Origin: Mesorhizobium kowhaii
GTDB taxonomy: Bacteria; Pseudomonadota; Alphaproteobacteria; Rhizobiales; Rhizobiaceae
Assembly: GCF_003253745.1 (NCBI RefSeq)
Contig: NZ_MZXV01000013.1
Coordinates: forward strand, 372,001-436,000
Direction: 5' to 3'
Length of the DNA: 64,000 bases
Shown here: one piece after another, positions 19,592-29,200 of the stretch
How the letters are laid out: each line of letters starts with the position of its first letter
How positions within the stretch are numbered: the stretch's first letter is position 1
The notes under the pieces: model-generated
What the model was told of the DNA's origin: nothing
Databases searched by the model: none
What the model saw: only the letters and a program-made list of their open reading frames with translations
Position numbers and translations under genes: made by a program

Positions 19592-20245
19592 CTACTTCCA
19601 GGTCTTGCGCCGCTCGATCTCTGCCTCGGATGGCTTCTCCGGCGCGAACGATCCAGCCTTGATCTCGCCGCCGCGCTCATAGGTCGCCATGATGACACCG
19701 GTGCTCGAGGCCTGCGAGCGGGTCAGCTTCAAGGCGGAAGGCATTGTGCCGTTGCCGAACAGCCGTTTGCCCTTGCCCAGCACCAGCGGAAAGATCAGCA
19801 GGCTGATCTCGTCGATCAGATCATTGGCCAGCAAGGTCTGGATCAGGTCGCTCGACCCCTGGATGAGCAGATCCGGGCCGTCTTCCTGCTTCAACTGGCG
19901 CAGCGTCGCCACGACATCGTCGCCCAGCGACTGGCTGTTGTTCCAGGTCAGCGTGTCGTGCCGGTGCGTCGCCACATATTTGGTGACGGCGTTGAAGCTT
20001 TCGGCGATCGGGTCGTTGTCCTGGTAAGGCCAGTGGGCGGCGAAGATGTCGTAGGTCTTGCGGCCGAGCAGCAGGTCGAAGGGCTTGGTGAAGGTCTCGC
20101 CCATGAACGCGCCCATGGCATCGTCCCAGTAGTGGAACGTCCAGCCGCCGAACTTGAAGCCGCCGACCGGATCCTCTTCCGGACCGCCGGGGGCCTGCAT
20201 GACGCCATCGAGGCTGACGAATGTCGCTGCGATGATCTTTCTCAT
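19592..20245 (-). CDS. RibD C-terminal/dihydrofolate reductase-like protein
   Basis: 217-residue member of the RibD-C/YyaP/YwjB group of DHFR-fold reductases. Visible: MRKIIAATFVSLDGVMQAPG at the N-terminus, FDLLLGRKTYDIFAAHWP near residue 65, LLIQGSSDLIQTLLANDLIDEI near 130 and FPLVLGKGKRLFG near 155. These proteins probably reduce a small substrate with NADPH, but the substrate is not known. ATG 20245 is chosen over an ATG seven codons upstream because family members start MRK(I/L). Confidence 0.88.
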   Translation of the reverse strand: MRKIIAATFVSLDGVMQAPGGPEEDPVGGFKFGGWTFHYWDDAMGAFMGETFTKPFDLLLGRKTYDIFAAHWPYQDNDPIAESFNAVTKYVATHRHDTLTWNNSQSLGDDVVATLRQLKQEDGPDLLIQGSSDLIQTLLANDLIDEISLLIFPLVLGKGKRLFGNGTMPSALKLTRSQASSTGVIMATYERGGEIKAGSFAPEKPSEAEIERRKTWK

Positions 20246-20328
20246 TCCAATACTCCCGTTCTTCAATCCACACCGTCGTGGCCGGACTTCAACCCAAGGA
20301 CGAGCGACCGGTCACCCGTCCGACACTC

Positions 20329-20362
20329 CATGTGAAATTTCTGGCCATGTGAAATTTCTGGC
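20329..20362. repeat. Two tandem 17-base repeats upstream of the RibD-like gene
   Basis: CATGTGAAATTTCTGGC occurs twice back to back (20329-20345, 20346-20362). It lies 84 bases before the RibD-like start on the minus strand and just after the methyltransferase stop. Could be a duplicated operator. Confidence 0.6.
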
Positions 20363-20380
20363 AAACCCGCCATCGGCGCG

Positions 20381-21223
20381 TCAATTGCGTGGCCTGCCAC
20401 CGAGGCTGCGCGAGGAGAACCAGACATCGCCGAAGATCGCGGTGGCGGTGCGGTCCGGCGCCTTGTCCGACGTCAGCCAGATCGAGCGGCTGCGCGCGGC
20501 CTGGTCGCGCGTCGGGATCTTCGCAGCAGGGCCTGCAACCGAGGCGCCGACACATGGAATGAACCACGAGCGCATGAAGGGATCGCAAGCAAAGCCCTTT
20601 TCGGTGCGGGTCACTATCACCGCAAGCGGGACGCGCTCGGCCGGGCGCCAGGGAAAGATCATGCGGCCGCCTGGCCGCAGCGCCTTCAGCCATCCCGCCG
20701 GTGGCGCAGCGACGCCGGCATTGACATAGATGACGTCGGATGGCGGCAAGGGCGTCGTCACGGCGTCACCATGGACGACTGTTGCATTGCCATAGGCTTC
20801 GAGATTTTGTCGTGCGAGTTCGGCCAGCTTGGCGTCGAGTTCGAAAGCGGTGACGGTGCCGCCGGGGGAAACCAGCCTGGCCAGCACCGCGGTGTAGTAG
20901 CCGGTGCCGGCGCCGATGTGGCAAACGGCCTCGCCGGGTCTCAGTGCAAGCTTCCCAATCCACATGGCGTGCAGGAACGGCTCGCCATTGTTGATGCCCT
21001 TGGCGTCGTCGAGCGCCACCAGCACGTTCTGGTAGATGTGGGCCGGATCGGCGCTCGGCGTTGTGATCTTGCCGTTGCCGGCGACGATCCTCCACGGCCC
21101 GGGGCCGAGGAAGGCTTCGCGCGGCACTTCGGCGAAGACCGCCTCCAGGCGCGGATCGCGCGAGCCGGCGTTGGCGGCCATCAGCCGCGCGTAGAACGTC
21201 CTGATGTCTTCGATCCCGGTCAT
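20381..21223 (-). CDS. Protein-L-isoaspartate O-methyltransferase-like SAM enzyme
   Basis: 280-residue methyltransferase. The SAM-binding motif I is AVCHIGAGTGYYTAVLA (near residue 108), followed by FELDAKLAELA and DVIYVNAGVAAPP, as in PCMT proteins, which repair isoaspartyl residues. It differs in having a longer C-terminal part (about 80 residues) and an N-terminal segment with YARLMAANAGSRDPRLEAVFAEVPREAFLG. Repair activity is therefore uncertain. ATG 21223 is preferred to an upstream TTG. Confidence 0.8.
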   Translation of the reverse strand: MTGIEDIRTFYARLMAANAGSRDPRLEAVFAEVPREAFLGPGPWRIVAGNGKITTPSADPAHIYQNVLVALDDAKGINNGEPFLHAMWIGKLALRPGEAVCHIGAGTGYYTAVLARLVSPGGTVTAFELDAKLAELARQNLEAYGNATVVHGDAVTTPLPPSDVIYVNAGVAAPPAGWLKALRPGGRMIFPWRPAERVPLAVIVTRTEKGFACDPFMRSWFIPCVGASVAGPAAKIPTRDQAARSRSIWLTSDKAPDRTATAIFGDVWFSSRSLGGRPRN

Positions 21224-21310
21224 GACGCGGGACAAGATAGCGCGGATTGCCGATTTGTCGCGAGATTACCTCTTCGCAGAGGGCAGTCGATTTCTCGGCG
21301 ACGCCGAAAC

Positions 21311-22675
21311 TCAGCCGACCCCGAACATGGTGTCGTAGAGCAGCTTGAAGTTGAGCACCAGGATGACCGCGGCGACCACCCAGGCCAGTGCGGCGACGCT
21401 GCGCGGAATGGCAAGGTTGCCCATCTTCTTCTTGTCGGAGACGAACTGCACCAGCGGGACGACCGCGAAGGGCAGCTGCATCGACAGGATCACCTGGCTG
21501 AAAACCAGCAACTGGCCGGTGCCCTTTTCGCCATAGAGCGCGGTGACGACCACCACCGGGATGATGGCGACGCCGCGTGTCAAAAGCCGGCGTGCCCAGT
21601 TGGGGATGCGCAGGCGCAGGAAACCTTCCATGACGATCTGGCCGGCCAGCGTCGCCGTCACCGTCGAGTTCAGGCCGGAAGCCAGCAGCGCCACCGCAAA
21701 CAGGATCGAGGCGATGCTGAGGCCCAGCAGCGGCGACAGCAGCTCGAAGGCCTGGCCGATCTCGGCGACATCCTGGTGGCCGGTGTTGTGGAAGGCAACC
21801 GCCGACACGATCAGGATCGAGGCGTTGACGAACAAGGCCAGCATCAGGGCGATGGTCGAGTCCGTCGTCGCCCATTTGATGGCGTCGCGCTTGCCCTTGT
21901 CTGTGCGTTCATAGGCGCGGGTCTGCACGATCGAGGAGTGCAGATAGAGATTGTGCGGCATGACGGTGGCACCGATGATGCCAATGGCGATGTAGAGCAT
22001 CGCCGGATTGGTGACGATCTCGGACGACGGCACGAACATGGCATGCAGGATCGAGCCGGCCGGCGGTGCGGCAACAAAGATCTGGATGGCGAAGCAGCTG
22101 AAGATGATGATCAAAAGCGCGATGACGAAGGCTTCGAGATAGCGAAACCCCTTGTTCATCAGCAGCAGCACGAGGAAGGCATCGAGCGCGGTGAGCATGG
22201 CGCCGCCGATCAGCGGAATGCCGAACAGAAGTTGCAGCGCGATCGCCGTGCCGATGACCTCGGCCAGGTCGCAAGCGATGATGGCCAGTTCGCAGGCGAT
22301 CCACAGCACGAAATTGACCGGACGCGGATAGTAGGCGCGGCAGGCCTGGGCGAGGTCGCGCCCGGTGGCGATGCCAAGGCGGGCGGCCAGCGCCTGCAAC
22401 AGGATCGCCATCAGGTTGGACAGCATGATGATGAACAGCAGCGTGTAGCCGAACTGGGCGCCTCCGGCGAGGTCGGTCGCCCAGTTGCCCGGATCCATAT
22501 AGCCGACCGAGACCATGTAGCCGGGGCCCATGAAGGCGAACAGCCGGCGGAACCAGACGCCCGAACTCGGCACTGCGATGGAAGAATTGACTTCCCTCAG
22601 GCTGGGCTGGTCGTCCTCCTCGGGCCTGGCGAACCGCCATGTGGACCGGGAGGCTGTGGCTTCGACTTCAGACAT
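21311..22675 (-). CDS. mntH: Mn2+/divalent metal:H+ symporter (Nramp)
   Basis: 454-residue Nramp importer for Mn2+, inner membrane, 11 helices expected. The metal-binding DPGNWATD on helix 1 (about residues 61-68) and MPHNLYLHS on helix 6 (about 233-241) are intact. An unusually long cytoplasmic N-terminus of about 45 residues precedes helix 1. It is divergent from mntR. The A/T-rich dyads at 22729-22752 are the likely repressor site, so import would be shut off when manganese is plentiful. Confidence 0.95.
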   Translation of the reverse strand: MSEVEATASRSTWRFARPEEDDQPSLREVNSSIAVPSSGVWFRRLFAFMGPGYMVSVGYMDPGNWATDLAGGAQFGYTLLFIIMLSNLMAILLQALAARLGIATGRDLAQACRAYYPRPVNFVLWIACELAIIACDLAEVIGTAIALQLLFGIPLIGGAMLTALDAFLVLLLMNKGFRYLEAFVIALLIIIFSCFAIQIFVAAPPAGSILHAMFVPSSEIVTNPAMLYIAIGIIGATVMPHNLYLHSSIVQTRAYERTDKGKRDAIKWATTDSTIALMLALFVNASILIVSAVAFHNTGHQDVAEIGQAFELLSPLLGLSIASILFAVALLASGLNSTVTATLAGQIVMEGFLRLRIPNWARRLLTRGVAIIPVVVVTALYGEKGTGQLLVFSQVILSMQLPFAVVPLVQFVSDKKKMGNLAIPRSVAALAWVVAAVILVLNFKLLYDTMFGVG

Positions 22676-22728
22676 GAGGGGGCTTTCCGCGAGACGTGCT
22701 GATGTTCCCTTAAGCTATGCCATGGCTC

Positions 22729-22752
22729 AACATTATGCAATATGCTATATTT
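22729..22752. promoter_or_regulatory. Candidate MntR operator upstream of mntH
   Basis: The segment AACATTATGCAA (22729-22740) followed by TATGCTATATTT (22741-22752) is an imperfect palindrome (A-A-C-A-T-n-A-T-G-C ... G-C-T-A-T-A-T-T-T). Its form is like the E. coli MntR box, built from AACATAGC and GCTATGTT halves. It lies in an A/T-rich stretch 54 bases before the mntH start. Not tested. Confidence 0.45.
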
Positions 22753-22842
22753 CATTGTCGGTGCTTTTTATTCGGTTCCCGTGTCAATGCACTAAATTTG
22801 CAATCGGGACCGCCGGTTGCACCTGTGGCGGAATGCAAATAA

Positions 22843-22866
22843 ACGGGCTGAAGAATCAGAGCCCGT
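22843..22866 (+). promoter_or_regulatory. Hairpin in the mntR leader
   Basis: ACGGGCT (22843-22849) and AGCCCGT (22860-22866) form a perfect 7-bp stem with a ten-base loop, directly before a GCTATAAAT sequence and 44 bases before the mntR TTG. It may be an attenuator or the end of a transcript. Confidence 0.35.
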
Positions 22867-22909
22867 GCTATAAATGCATCGACGGCTAAACTCCCAGGAG
22901 GGGCGCGCA

Positions 22910-23365
22910 TTGGCGCTGAAGAACAGACCGGTCCCGCGCGAAAAGCCGCTGCCTGATGCCGATGTCCATTCGGAAGGGTTCAGGCACACGCGCGAAGCGC
23001 GCCGCAGCGCGCTGGTCGAGGATTATGTCGAGCTGATCGCCGACCTGATCGAGGACGGCAACGAGGCGCGCCAGGTCGATATCGCGGCACGGCTCGGCGT
23101 CGCCCAGCCGACGGTGGCCAAGATGCTGACCAGGCTGTGCGCCGACGGCCTGGTGTCGAGAAAACCCTATCGCGGCGTGTTCCTGACCGATACCGGCCGC
23201 AAGGTCGCGGAAGAGAGCCGCATCCGCCACCAGACGGTGGAAGCCTTTTTGCGCTCGCTCGGCGTCAGTGCCGAAACGGCGCGCATCGATGCCGAGGGCA
23301 TCGAGCACCATGTCAGCGCCGAGACGCTGGAAGCGTTCCGCAAGGCGATGACGGCGGCGCGCTGA
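22910..23365 (+). CDS. mntR: Manganese-dependent transcriptional regulator MntR (DtxR family)
   Basis: 151-residue metalloregulator that, with Mn2+ bound, represses the manganese importer. The helix-turn-helix is [22 protein letters not shown]; metal ligands are expected in the E-x-x-R-H and IEHHVS segments ([24 protein letters not shown]) of the dimerisation domain. No SH3-like third domain, as usual for MntR. Start: an AGGAGG at 22896-22901 sits eight bases before the TTG at 22910, while the in-frame ATG at 22874 has no ribosome site. TTG is therefore preferred. Divergent from mntH. Confidence 0.9.
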   Translation: MALKNRPVPREKPLPDADVHSEGFRHTREARRSALVEDYVELIADLIEDGNEARQVDIAARLGVAQPTVAKMLTRLCADGLVSRKPYRGVFLTDTGRKVAEESRIRHQTVEAFLRSLGVSAETARIDAEGIEHHVSAETLEAFRKAMTAAR

Positions 23366-23468
23366 GCCGTATCGCTGTTGATTCCCACCTGCGAGCCGCT
23401 GGAACCGCCTGATGTTACGCACGTTGCTACTGACACCGCGCGATTGTCGCGCGTCAAGGGAGGAAGCG

Positions 23469-23657
23469 ATGGGCGTTGAACAGGCACCGACCGCAAAGGG
23501 CAAGCAGGCGGCCAAGGGATTGAAGCAGGCGGCGGCGAAGGACGAGCGCAAGACCGAGGCCGAGACCGGTCACGCGCTGAAGAAAGGCGCCGCGCGTTTC
23601 GAGGAGCGCTCGAAAAGCTCCGACGGCAAAAGCGCTGGCGCCAAGCAGCGGGACTAG
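23469..23657 (+). CDS. Small Lys/Ala-rich hypothetical protein
   Basis: 62-residue hydrophilic protein rich in Lys, Ala and Glu (KGKQAAKGLKQAAAKDERKTEAE region), without hydrophobic core, probably disordered. ATG 23469 has GGAGG just upstream. It is close in look to small stress-induced or nucleic-acid-binding basic proteins, but I do not recognise a family. Confidence 0.55.
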   Translation: MGVEQAPTAKGKQAAKGLKQAAAKDERKTEAETGHALKKGAARFEERSKSSDGKSAGAKQRD

Positions 23658-23699
23658 GCGCTCCCTTCATGCAGGCTGCCTGAGCCGCGTGCGGCAAGC

Positions 23700-25576
23700 T
23701 CACTCCCTGACATCCTGCACCCAGCTGCGCGGATGGCCGTCGACGCGGAACTGGAAGATGAAATAGGGCGGGATGCAGGTGCCTTCGCCGGCTTTTGCCT
23801 CCGCCAGGTCATCGTAGCCGGCAGTGCAGATATAGTCCTCGCGGCAGGGATGCGCCTTGTCGCAGGCGCGCAAGCCGGCGGTCTTGGTGAATTCCTTGGT
23901 GCAGAATTTGTGGTCCTTGCCCGATGCGATGCAGTCGTTGAAGCCGGTCTTGGCCAACCGGCCACACGTCGCCTCGTCGGGAAGCTTGTCGCAGCTCGCC
24001 TTGCGCAGCATGCCGCCGGGAAAGCCGCCGGTCTTCTGCTGCGGATTATCGTAGCGCTGGCGTGCGGCGCCATAGCCGGCGAGCTTGACCAGCGGCTTCT
24101 TGTCCCGCGCCGGATCGATGGCGCATGCCTTGGCGGTGGCCGGCGACAGGCGGCAATACTGGTCGTTGCCCCATGTCGACATTTTTATCTCGCCGAACTC
24201 GACGGGGTCGCCGACCGCGGTGCCGGCCTCGCTGACGCAGGTGCCGAAGCCCGGATGGATGGCGCTTTCGTGGACGCCGGCGCAGCGCAGGCCTTCGCCG
24301 CAACTCCAGTCCTTGAAGCTTAAATCCTCGCCGCGGTAGCAGATCGAGCCCCAGCCATTGTAGAGATCGGTGCCTTTCAGCGCCTCGGCATATTTCTGGT
24401 CCGGACGGGCGGCGAAACCTCTGGTGAAATCGGGGTGGCCGCCGGCGGCGAACTGCTCGACGATGGCGCGGCGGCGCGGCAGGTCGGCAAAGAACACGGC
24501 CGAGCCCGGCACGAAGACGGCGTTGCGGCGCGGCTCACTGGCCGGATCGGCGCCTGTAAGGCGCTCTTGGCCAGGAATTTTTCGTCGACGACCAGCCGGC
24601 CATGGTCGAGGTCGTAGATGTTGCGGTCGGTGAGCAGCCATTTGGCGAAGGACGGCTTGTCGGCCAGCACGATAGCCCTGTCGATCTGGTTCTCCATCTT
24701 CGATTCGTAGAAGCTCGAGGTGGCCGGATTCCATTTGAAGATCTTCAGCAGGTACTCGGCGTGGCCGCCGAAATCGCGCCGCGTCGAGGCCGATAGCCTG
24801 AGCACCTGCATGTTGAGTTCGAGCCGCATGATCTGCGACGAATTCAACATGGCGCCGGAGAGCGGCCCTTCGTCGGAACGCAGCCAGGCAGCGAGCTGAT
24901 CGGGCGGCAGATCCTTCTTCCCGGCGGCAAGCCAGCGCTTGGCGATTTCGGTGCAGGACACATCGGTGGCGCTCGGCAAATCCTTTGAAGCGCGGGCCTG
25001 TGCCCGCGTGGGCTTGGCGTTGAACACCAGGCTCATGGTCAGCGGCAGGCGCGAGGAAATGCGCTGGCTCACCTTTCCCTTCACCGGCTTTTCCGCGACC
25101 GAATAATGAAAGCGATAGATCAGCCGGATCTCGCCGCATTCGGTGTGGCCGAGATAGCCGCGATCCATGCGGTTGACGACGCCGGTCAGGTCGAGCGTCG
25201 AGCCGTCGTCGTCGATGTATTTCGGATTGAATTTCTGGCTGGTGTCCGTCGACTTCGCCATGGCCGCGACATAGGGGTCAGGGCTGGTCTTCGGCTCGTC
25301 GGCGATCTGCTGCTTGACGGTGTCGCGCACCGTCGCCAGCGCCGGCACCGAAAACAGGCCGCGATTGTCGACGTCGCGGGTGAGGCCGAGTGCTGGGCCC
25401 AGCAGGCGGCTGATCGACAGGCCGCCACGCTCCAGCGCCTGCAAGGTGGCGGGATCGGTGACGGCAACGCTGGAATCGAGCGTCACCGCGCCGGCTGCCC
25501 GTAAGCCAAGGCAGCTCAATGCCAGTACAATCAGCATTCGGGCCAGTACAAGCAGCATTCGGCCGATCGTTCGCAA
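23700..25576 (-). pseudogene. Large secreted Cys-rich protein of unknown function, frameshifted
   Basis: Two overlapping minus-strand frames form one protein of about 625 residues. The 5' frame (25576 to about 24557) has a signal peptide (MLIVLALSCLGLRAAGA) and runs through LVVDEKFLAKSAL. The 3' frame continues from about 24557 with TGADPASEPRRNAVFVPG to the stop at 23700. The second half is cysteine-rich (CYRGEDLSFKDWSCGEGLRC, TCGRLAKTGFNDC and others). Inserting one A (TTA-ACA-GGC instead of TTACAGGC on the coding strand) restores the frame. No known family recognised; a sequencing error cannot be excluded. Confidence 0.7.
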
Positions 25577-25771
25577 GCGCTCCTCGCCCCCTTGGTTCAG
25601 GCGATGCTACAGGGCTTGTCTTCTCCCGGCCAGAGCGGCGCAGCCGCCATGCCGGCACTGCCTGGGCCGGCGAAAAATGCTGTGACTTGGCGCAACCATT
25701 GCGATAATTGTTTGTTGGGTTGAGCCGGGCTTACCGGGACAATGGGGAAGTTCGCAGCGCGAGGAGTTGCC

Positions 25772-26677
25772 ATGCTCTGGAGAGGCCGTCGTCAGAGTGA
25801 CAATATCGAGGACGACCGCAGCGACAGCGGCGGCGGCGGACTCGGCGGCGGCAGCCCCGGTCAGTTCCGTATCCCGATCGGCGGCCGTGCCGGTGGCGGC
25901 GGTAGCATCTTCCTTGTCATCCTGGTGGTGCTGGCCGGATGGTATTTCGGCTTCGATCCGTCGACGATCCTGGGCGGTGGCGACGGCGGCCAGATCACCG
26001 ACAACAGCGGTGGCCAGGACAGCGGCGCTACGCCCGCCAACGACGAGATGAAGCAGTTCGTGGCCACCGTGCTGGCTGAGACCGAAGACACCTGGACCGG
26101 TATCTTCAAGTCTCAAGGGTTGACCTACGAGGACCCGAAGCTGGTGCTGTTCAGCGGCCAGGTCCGCTCGGCCTGCGGCTTTGCCTCCGCGGCGGCCGGA
26201 CCTTTCTATTGTCCCGGCGACCACAAGGTCTATCTCGACATGACCTTCTTCCAGCAGCTCGACCAGCAGTTCGGCGCTTCGGGCGAGTTCGCCCGGGCCT
26301 ATGTGGTCGCCCATGAGATCGGCCACCACGTGCAGAACCTGACCGGCATCATGTCCAAGTTCAACCAGATGCGGCAAGGCATGAGCGAGGTCGAGGCCAA
26401 CCAGATGTCGGTGCGCATCGAGCTCCAGGCTGACTGTTTCGCCGGCGTGTGGGCGCATTACACCGCGCAGAAAGGCATATTGGAGCAGGGCGATTTCGAA
26501 AGCGCGCTGAACGCCGCCAAGCAGATCGGCGACGACACGCTGCAGAAGAAAATGCAGGGCTATGTCGTGCCCGAGAGCTTCAACCACGGCACCTCGCAGC
26601 AGCGGCAGACATGGCTGACGCGCGGCTACAAGAGCGGCAAGCTTTCGGACTGCAACACGCTGAGCGGCCCGCTCTGA
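25772..26677 (+). CDS. Zinc metallopeptidase, YpfJ/KPN_02809 family
   Basis: 301-residue putative neutral zinc metallopeptidase. After a Gly-rich start there is one membrane helix (SIFLVILVVLAGWYFGF, about residues 43-60), then an extracytoplasmic domain. The active-site HExxH is VVAHEIGHHVQN (about 183-194), with a likely third ligand in RIELQADCFAGVWAH (about 226-240). Cysteines at ACGFAS, FYCPGD, ADCFAG and SDCNT suggest disulfides. ATG 25772 has GGAG upstream and is preferred to a start ten codons earlier. Substrate unknown. Confidence 0.88.
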   Translation: MLWRGRRQSDNIEDDRSDSGGGGLGGGSPGQFRIPIGGRAGGGGSIFLVILVVLAGWYFGFDPSTILGGGDGGQITDNSGGQDSGATPANDEMKQFVATVLAETEDTWTGIFKSQGLTYEDPKLVLFSGQVRSACGFASAAAGPFYCPGDHKVYLDMTFFQQLDQQFGASGEFARAYVVAHEIGHHVQNLTGIMSKFNQMRQGMSEVEANQMSVRIELQADCFAGVWAHYTAQKGILEQGDFESALNAAKQIGDDTLQKKMQGYVVPESFNHGTSQQRQTWLTRGYKSGKLSDCNTLSGPL

Positions 26678-26697
26678 GAGACTGTTTCCCGAGACTG

Positions 26698-26722
26698 CCC
26701 TGACGGCGAAGCGTCGTCAGGG
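26698..26722 (+). terminator. Hairpin after the metallopeptidase gene
   Basis: CCCTGACG (26698-26705) pairs perfectly with CGTCAGGG (26715-26722). It lies 20 bases after the stop; no long T-run follows. Confidence 0.5.
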
Positions 26723-26832
26723 GATGTCAGGATAAACATATCCGGCCTGTTCCCTTATTGTTCCGTGCGGCAAGCTCGCCTATAAGGTGCGTCCGCCTGC
26801 GCCCCAGGGCGAGCAGAGGAGCTTGACCCTTT

Positions 26833-28098
26833 ATGATCGACCCCAAAACCGCCAGACGGGGCCTTGCGCTCGTCTTCACCACGCTGCTGCTCGATATCAT
26901 CGGCTTCGGCATGATCATGCCGGTGCTGCCGGCCTATCTCAGGGAATTGACCGGCGTCAGCATCAGCGGAGCGGCGATCGAGGGTGGTTGGCTGTTCTTC
27001 GTCTATGCTTCGATGCAGTTCTTTTTCGGGCCCATCATGGGCGGCTTGAGCGACCGCTTCGGACGGCGGCCGATCCTGCTCGCCTCGGTGCTGACCTTTT
27101 CCATCGACAATCTGATTTGCGCCTTCGCCTGGTCCTATCCCATGCTGTTCATCGGGCGCGTGCTGGCCGGCATTTCGGGCGCCAGCTATTCGACGACATC
27201 CGCCTTCATCGCCGACATCTCGAACGATGAGAACCGGGCGAAGAATTTCGGCCTGCTCGGCATCGCTTTTGGCGTCGGCTTCGTCATCGGGCCGGTTCTG
27301 GGCGGGCTGCTCGGCACGTTCGGGCCGCGCGTGCCGTTCTATTTCGCTGCCGGGCTGGCTTTCGTGAACTTCCTGATCGCGCTGTTCCTGTTGCCGGAAA
27401 CGCTCGATGACAAGCACCGCCGCCGTTTCGAGTGGAAACGCGCGAACCCGGTCGGGACGCTTCTGCAGATGCGCCAATACAAAGGCATTGGCTGGATCGG
27501 GCTTGTCTTCTTCCTGATGACGCTCGGACACATGATGTATCCGGCGGTGTGGTCGTTCGTCTCCAATTACCGCTATGGCTGGAGCGAGCAACAGATCGGC
27601 TTTTCGCTCGGCGCCTTCGGCCTGTGCGGGGCGATCGTCATGGCGACGGTTCTGCCGCGCGTGATCCCCAGGCTTGGCGAGTGGAAGACGGCGGTCATCG
27701 GCCTTGCCTTCACGGCGCTCAGCGCCTTCGGTTACGCCTTCGCGTCGCAAGGCTGGATGATCTATGCGGTGATCGTCGCCGGCTGCCTCGAAGCGCTGGC
27801 CGATCCGCCGCTGAGGAGCCTCGCCGCTGCCAAGGTGCCGCCTTCGGCGCAAGGCGAACTGCAAGGCGCGATGACCTCGATCTTTTCGATCACTTCGATC
27901 ATCACACCGCTGCTCTATACGGCGATCTTCTCCTGGTTCACGGGGCCGAATGCGCCGGTGACCTTCGGCGGCGCGCCTTATCTGGTTGGCGCGTGTTTCC
28001 TGATGCTGGCGCTCATCGTCTTCGTCACCAAAGTGGCCAGACCGGCACCGCTCAGAAACGTCACCACCGGCGTCGCGGAAGATGGAGCGCAGATATGA
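26833..28098 (+). CDS. MFS transporter, TetA-like (TCR family)
   Basis: 421-residue 12-helix exporter. DIIGFGMIMPVLPAYLREL near the N-terminus and motif A GLSDRFGRRPILLAS (about residues 72-86) are those of class TetA/TCR proteins, followed by RVLAGISGASYSTTSAFIADIS (motif B/C region). May export drugs or metabolites; tetracycline resistance should not be assumed, since chromosomal alphaproteobacterial members are often not resistance genes. Its stop overlaps the start of the aldo/keto reductase gene by four bases. Confidence 0.88.
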   Translation: MIDPKTARRGLALVFTTLLLDIIGFGMIMPVLPAYLRELTGVSISGAAIEGGWLFFVYASMQFFFGPIMGGLSDRFGRRPILLASVLTFSIDNLICAFAWSYPMLFIGRVLAGISGASYSTTSAFIADISNDENRAKNFGLLGIAFGVGFVIGPVLGGLLGTFGPRVPFYFAAGLAFVNFLIALFLLPETLDDKHRRRFEWKRANPVGTLLQMRQYKGIGWIGLVFFLMTLGHMMYPAVWSFVSNYRYGWSEQQIGFSLGAFGLCGAIVMATVLPRVIPRLGEWKTAVIGLAFTALSAFGYAFASQGWMIYAVIVAGCLEALADPPLRSLAAAKVPPSAQGELQGAMTSIFSITSIITPLLYTAIFSWFTGPNAPVTFGGAPYLVGACFLMLALIVFVTKVARPAPLRNVTTGVAEDGAQI

Positions 28099-29015
28099 GC
28101 CATGACGGGCGTATCGCCCTGACCAAGAACGGGCCGTCGCTGTCGCGGCTGGTCTTCGGCGCCTGGCGCCTGCTCGACGGCGCCGGCCGCCCGGATGCAG
28201 AAGCGGTCGCCCGGCTGATCGGCACCGCCGTCGATCTCGGCCTGACCAGCTTCGACCATGCCGACATCTATGGGAATTACGAAGTCGAGGCGGCCTTCGG
28301 CGCCGGGCTGGCGCGCTGGACAGGCAAGCGCGACGAGATCGAGCTGATCTCGAAATGCGACATCATGCTGGCGTCGGACAACCGGCCGCAAAACCGCCTG
28401 AAGCACTACGACACCAGTGCTGCCCACATCACCGCCTCGGTCGACCGCTCGCTTGCCAATCTCGGCACCGATTATCTTGACCTGTTGCTGCTGCACCGAC
28501 CGGACCCGCTGATGGATGCCGACGAGACGGCGGCAACACTGGCCGGGCTGGTCAAATCCGGCAAGGTGAGGGCGGTCGGCGTTTCCAATTTCACGCCCTC
28601 ACAGTTCCATTTGCTGGCGTCGCGGCTGCCGTTCACGCTTGCCACCAACCAGATCGAGATGTCGGTGCTGAAGACGTCCGCATTGACCGACGGCAGTCTC
28701 GACCATGCGCAGCGGCTCGGCTATGCGCCGATGGTCTGGTCGCCGCTCGGTGGCGGCTCGCTGTTCACTGGACAGGAGGGGCGAGAGGCGCGGGTGCGTG
28801 CAGCGCTGGCGGCGGTGGCTGCTGAAACCGGTACCGGCGATCTCGCCGCAGTCGCTATCGCCTGGCTGCTGCGCCATCCGGCGCGGCTGGTGCCGGTGCT
28901 GGGCTCGATGAAGCCGGAACGGCTGGCTGCCATGGTCAAGGCGATCGAGATCGTGCTCGACCGCCAGCACTGGTTCGCCATCCTGGAAGCCAGCGAAGGC
29001 CGGCCGGTGGCGTAG
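28095..29015 (+). CDS. Aldo/keto reductase, YdhF-like
   Basis: 306-residue NADPH-dependent TIM-barrel oxidoreductase. Catalytic tetrad residues are in DHADIYGNYEVEAAFG (Asp and Tyr), LISKCD (Lys) and DLLLLHRPDP (His). The DHADIYG motif and overall pattern match E. coli YdhF. Cofactor-binding end is PVLGSMKPERL. ATG 28095 overlaps the MFS stop as ATGA, so the two are translated together, perhaps reducing and exporting related compounds (inference). Confidence 0.9.
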   Translation: MSHDGRIALTKNGPSLSRLVFGAWRLLDGAGRPDAEAVARLIGTAVDLGLTSFDHADIYGNYEVEAAFGAGLARWTGKRDEIELISKCDIMLASDNRPQNRLKHYDTSAAHITASVDRSLANLGTDYLDLLLLHRPDPLMDADETAATLAGLVKSGKVRAVGVSNFTPSQFHLLASRLPFTLATNQIEMSVLKTSALTDGSLDHAQRLGYAPMVWSPLGGGSLFTGQEGREARVRAALAAVAAETGTGDLAAVAIAWLLRHPARLVPVLGSMKPERLAAMVKAIEIVLDRQHWFAILEASEGRPVA

Positions 29016-29133
29016 ACCTTCCGAAGGCGCGACGTTTGTGGCGTGCTCCTTGCGGCTGACGTTTGCGCTGCCCCTCACCGGAGCTTTTGCCAATTCCCAA
29101 CGTTGCAGAAAAAAGTGCCGAGGTTGCGGCCAG

Positions 29134-29188
29134 CCCCTTCTCCCCGTTCACGGGAAGAAGATGGCGGCAGCCAGATGAGGGGCTGCGC
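29134..29188. repeat. Half copy of the intergenic mosaic element
   Basis: CCCCTTCTCCCCG, then a short stem with ACGGGAAGAAG, then GGCGGCAGCCAGATGAGGGGCTGCG. It shares modules with the elements at 5895-6093 and 19402-19575, and occupies the gap between the aldo/keto reductase and carA. Confidence 0.6.
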
Positions 29189-29200
29189 TAACGGCTCGAG

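Noticed and set aside
26833..28098. Tetracycline-resistance gene
   Set aside because: The protein is of TetA family type but lies in a chromosomal pair with an aldo/keto reductase and has no TetR partner, so resistance cannot be claimed.
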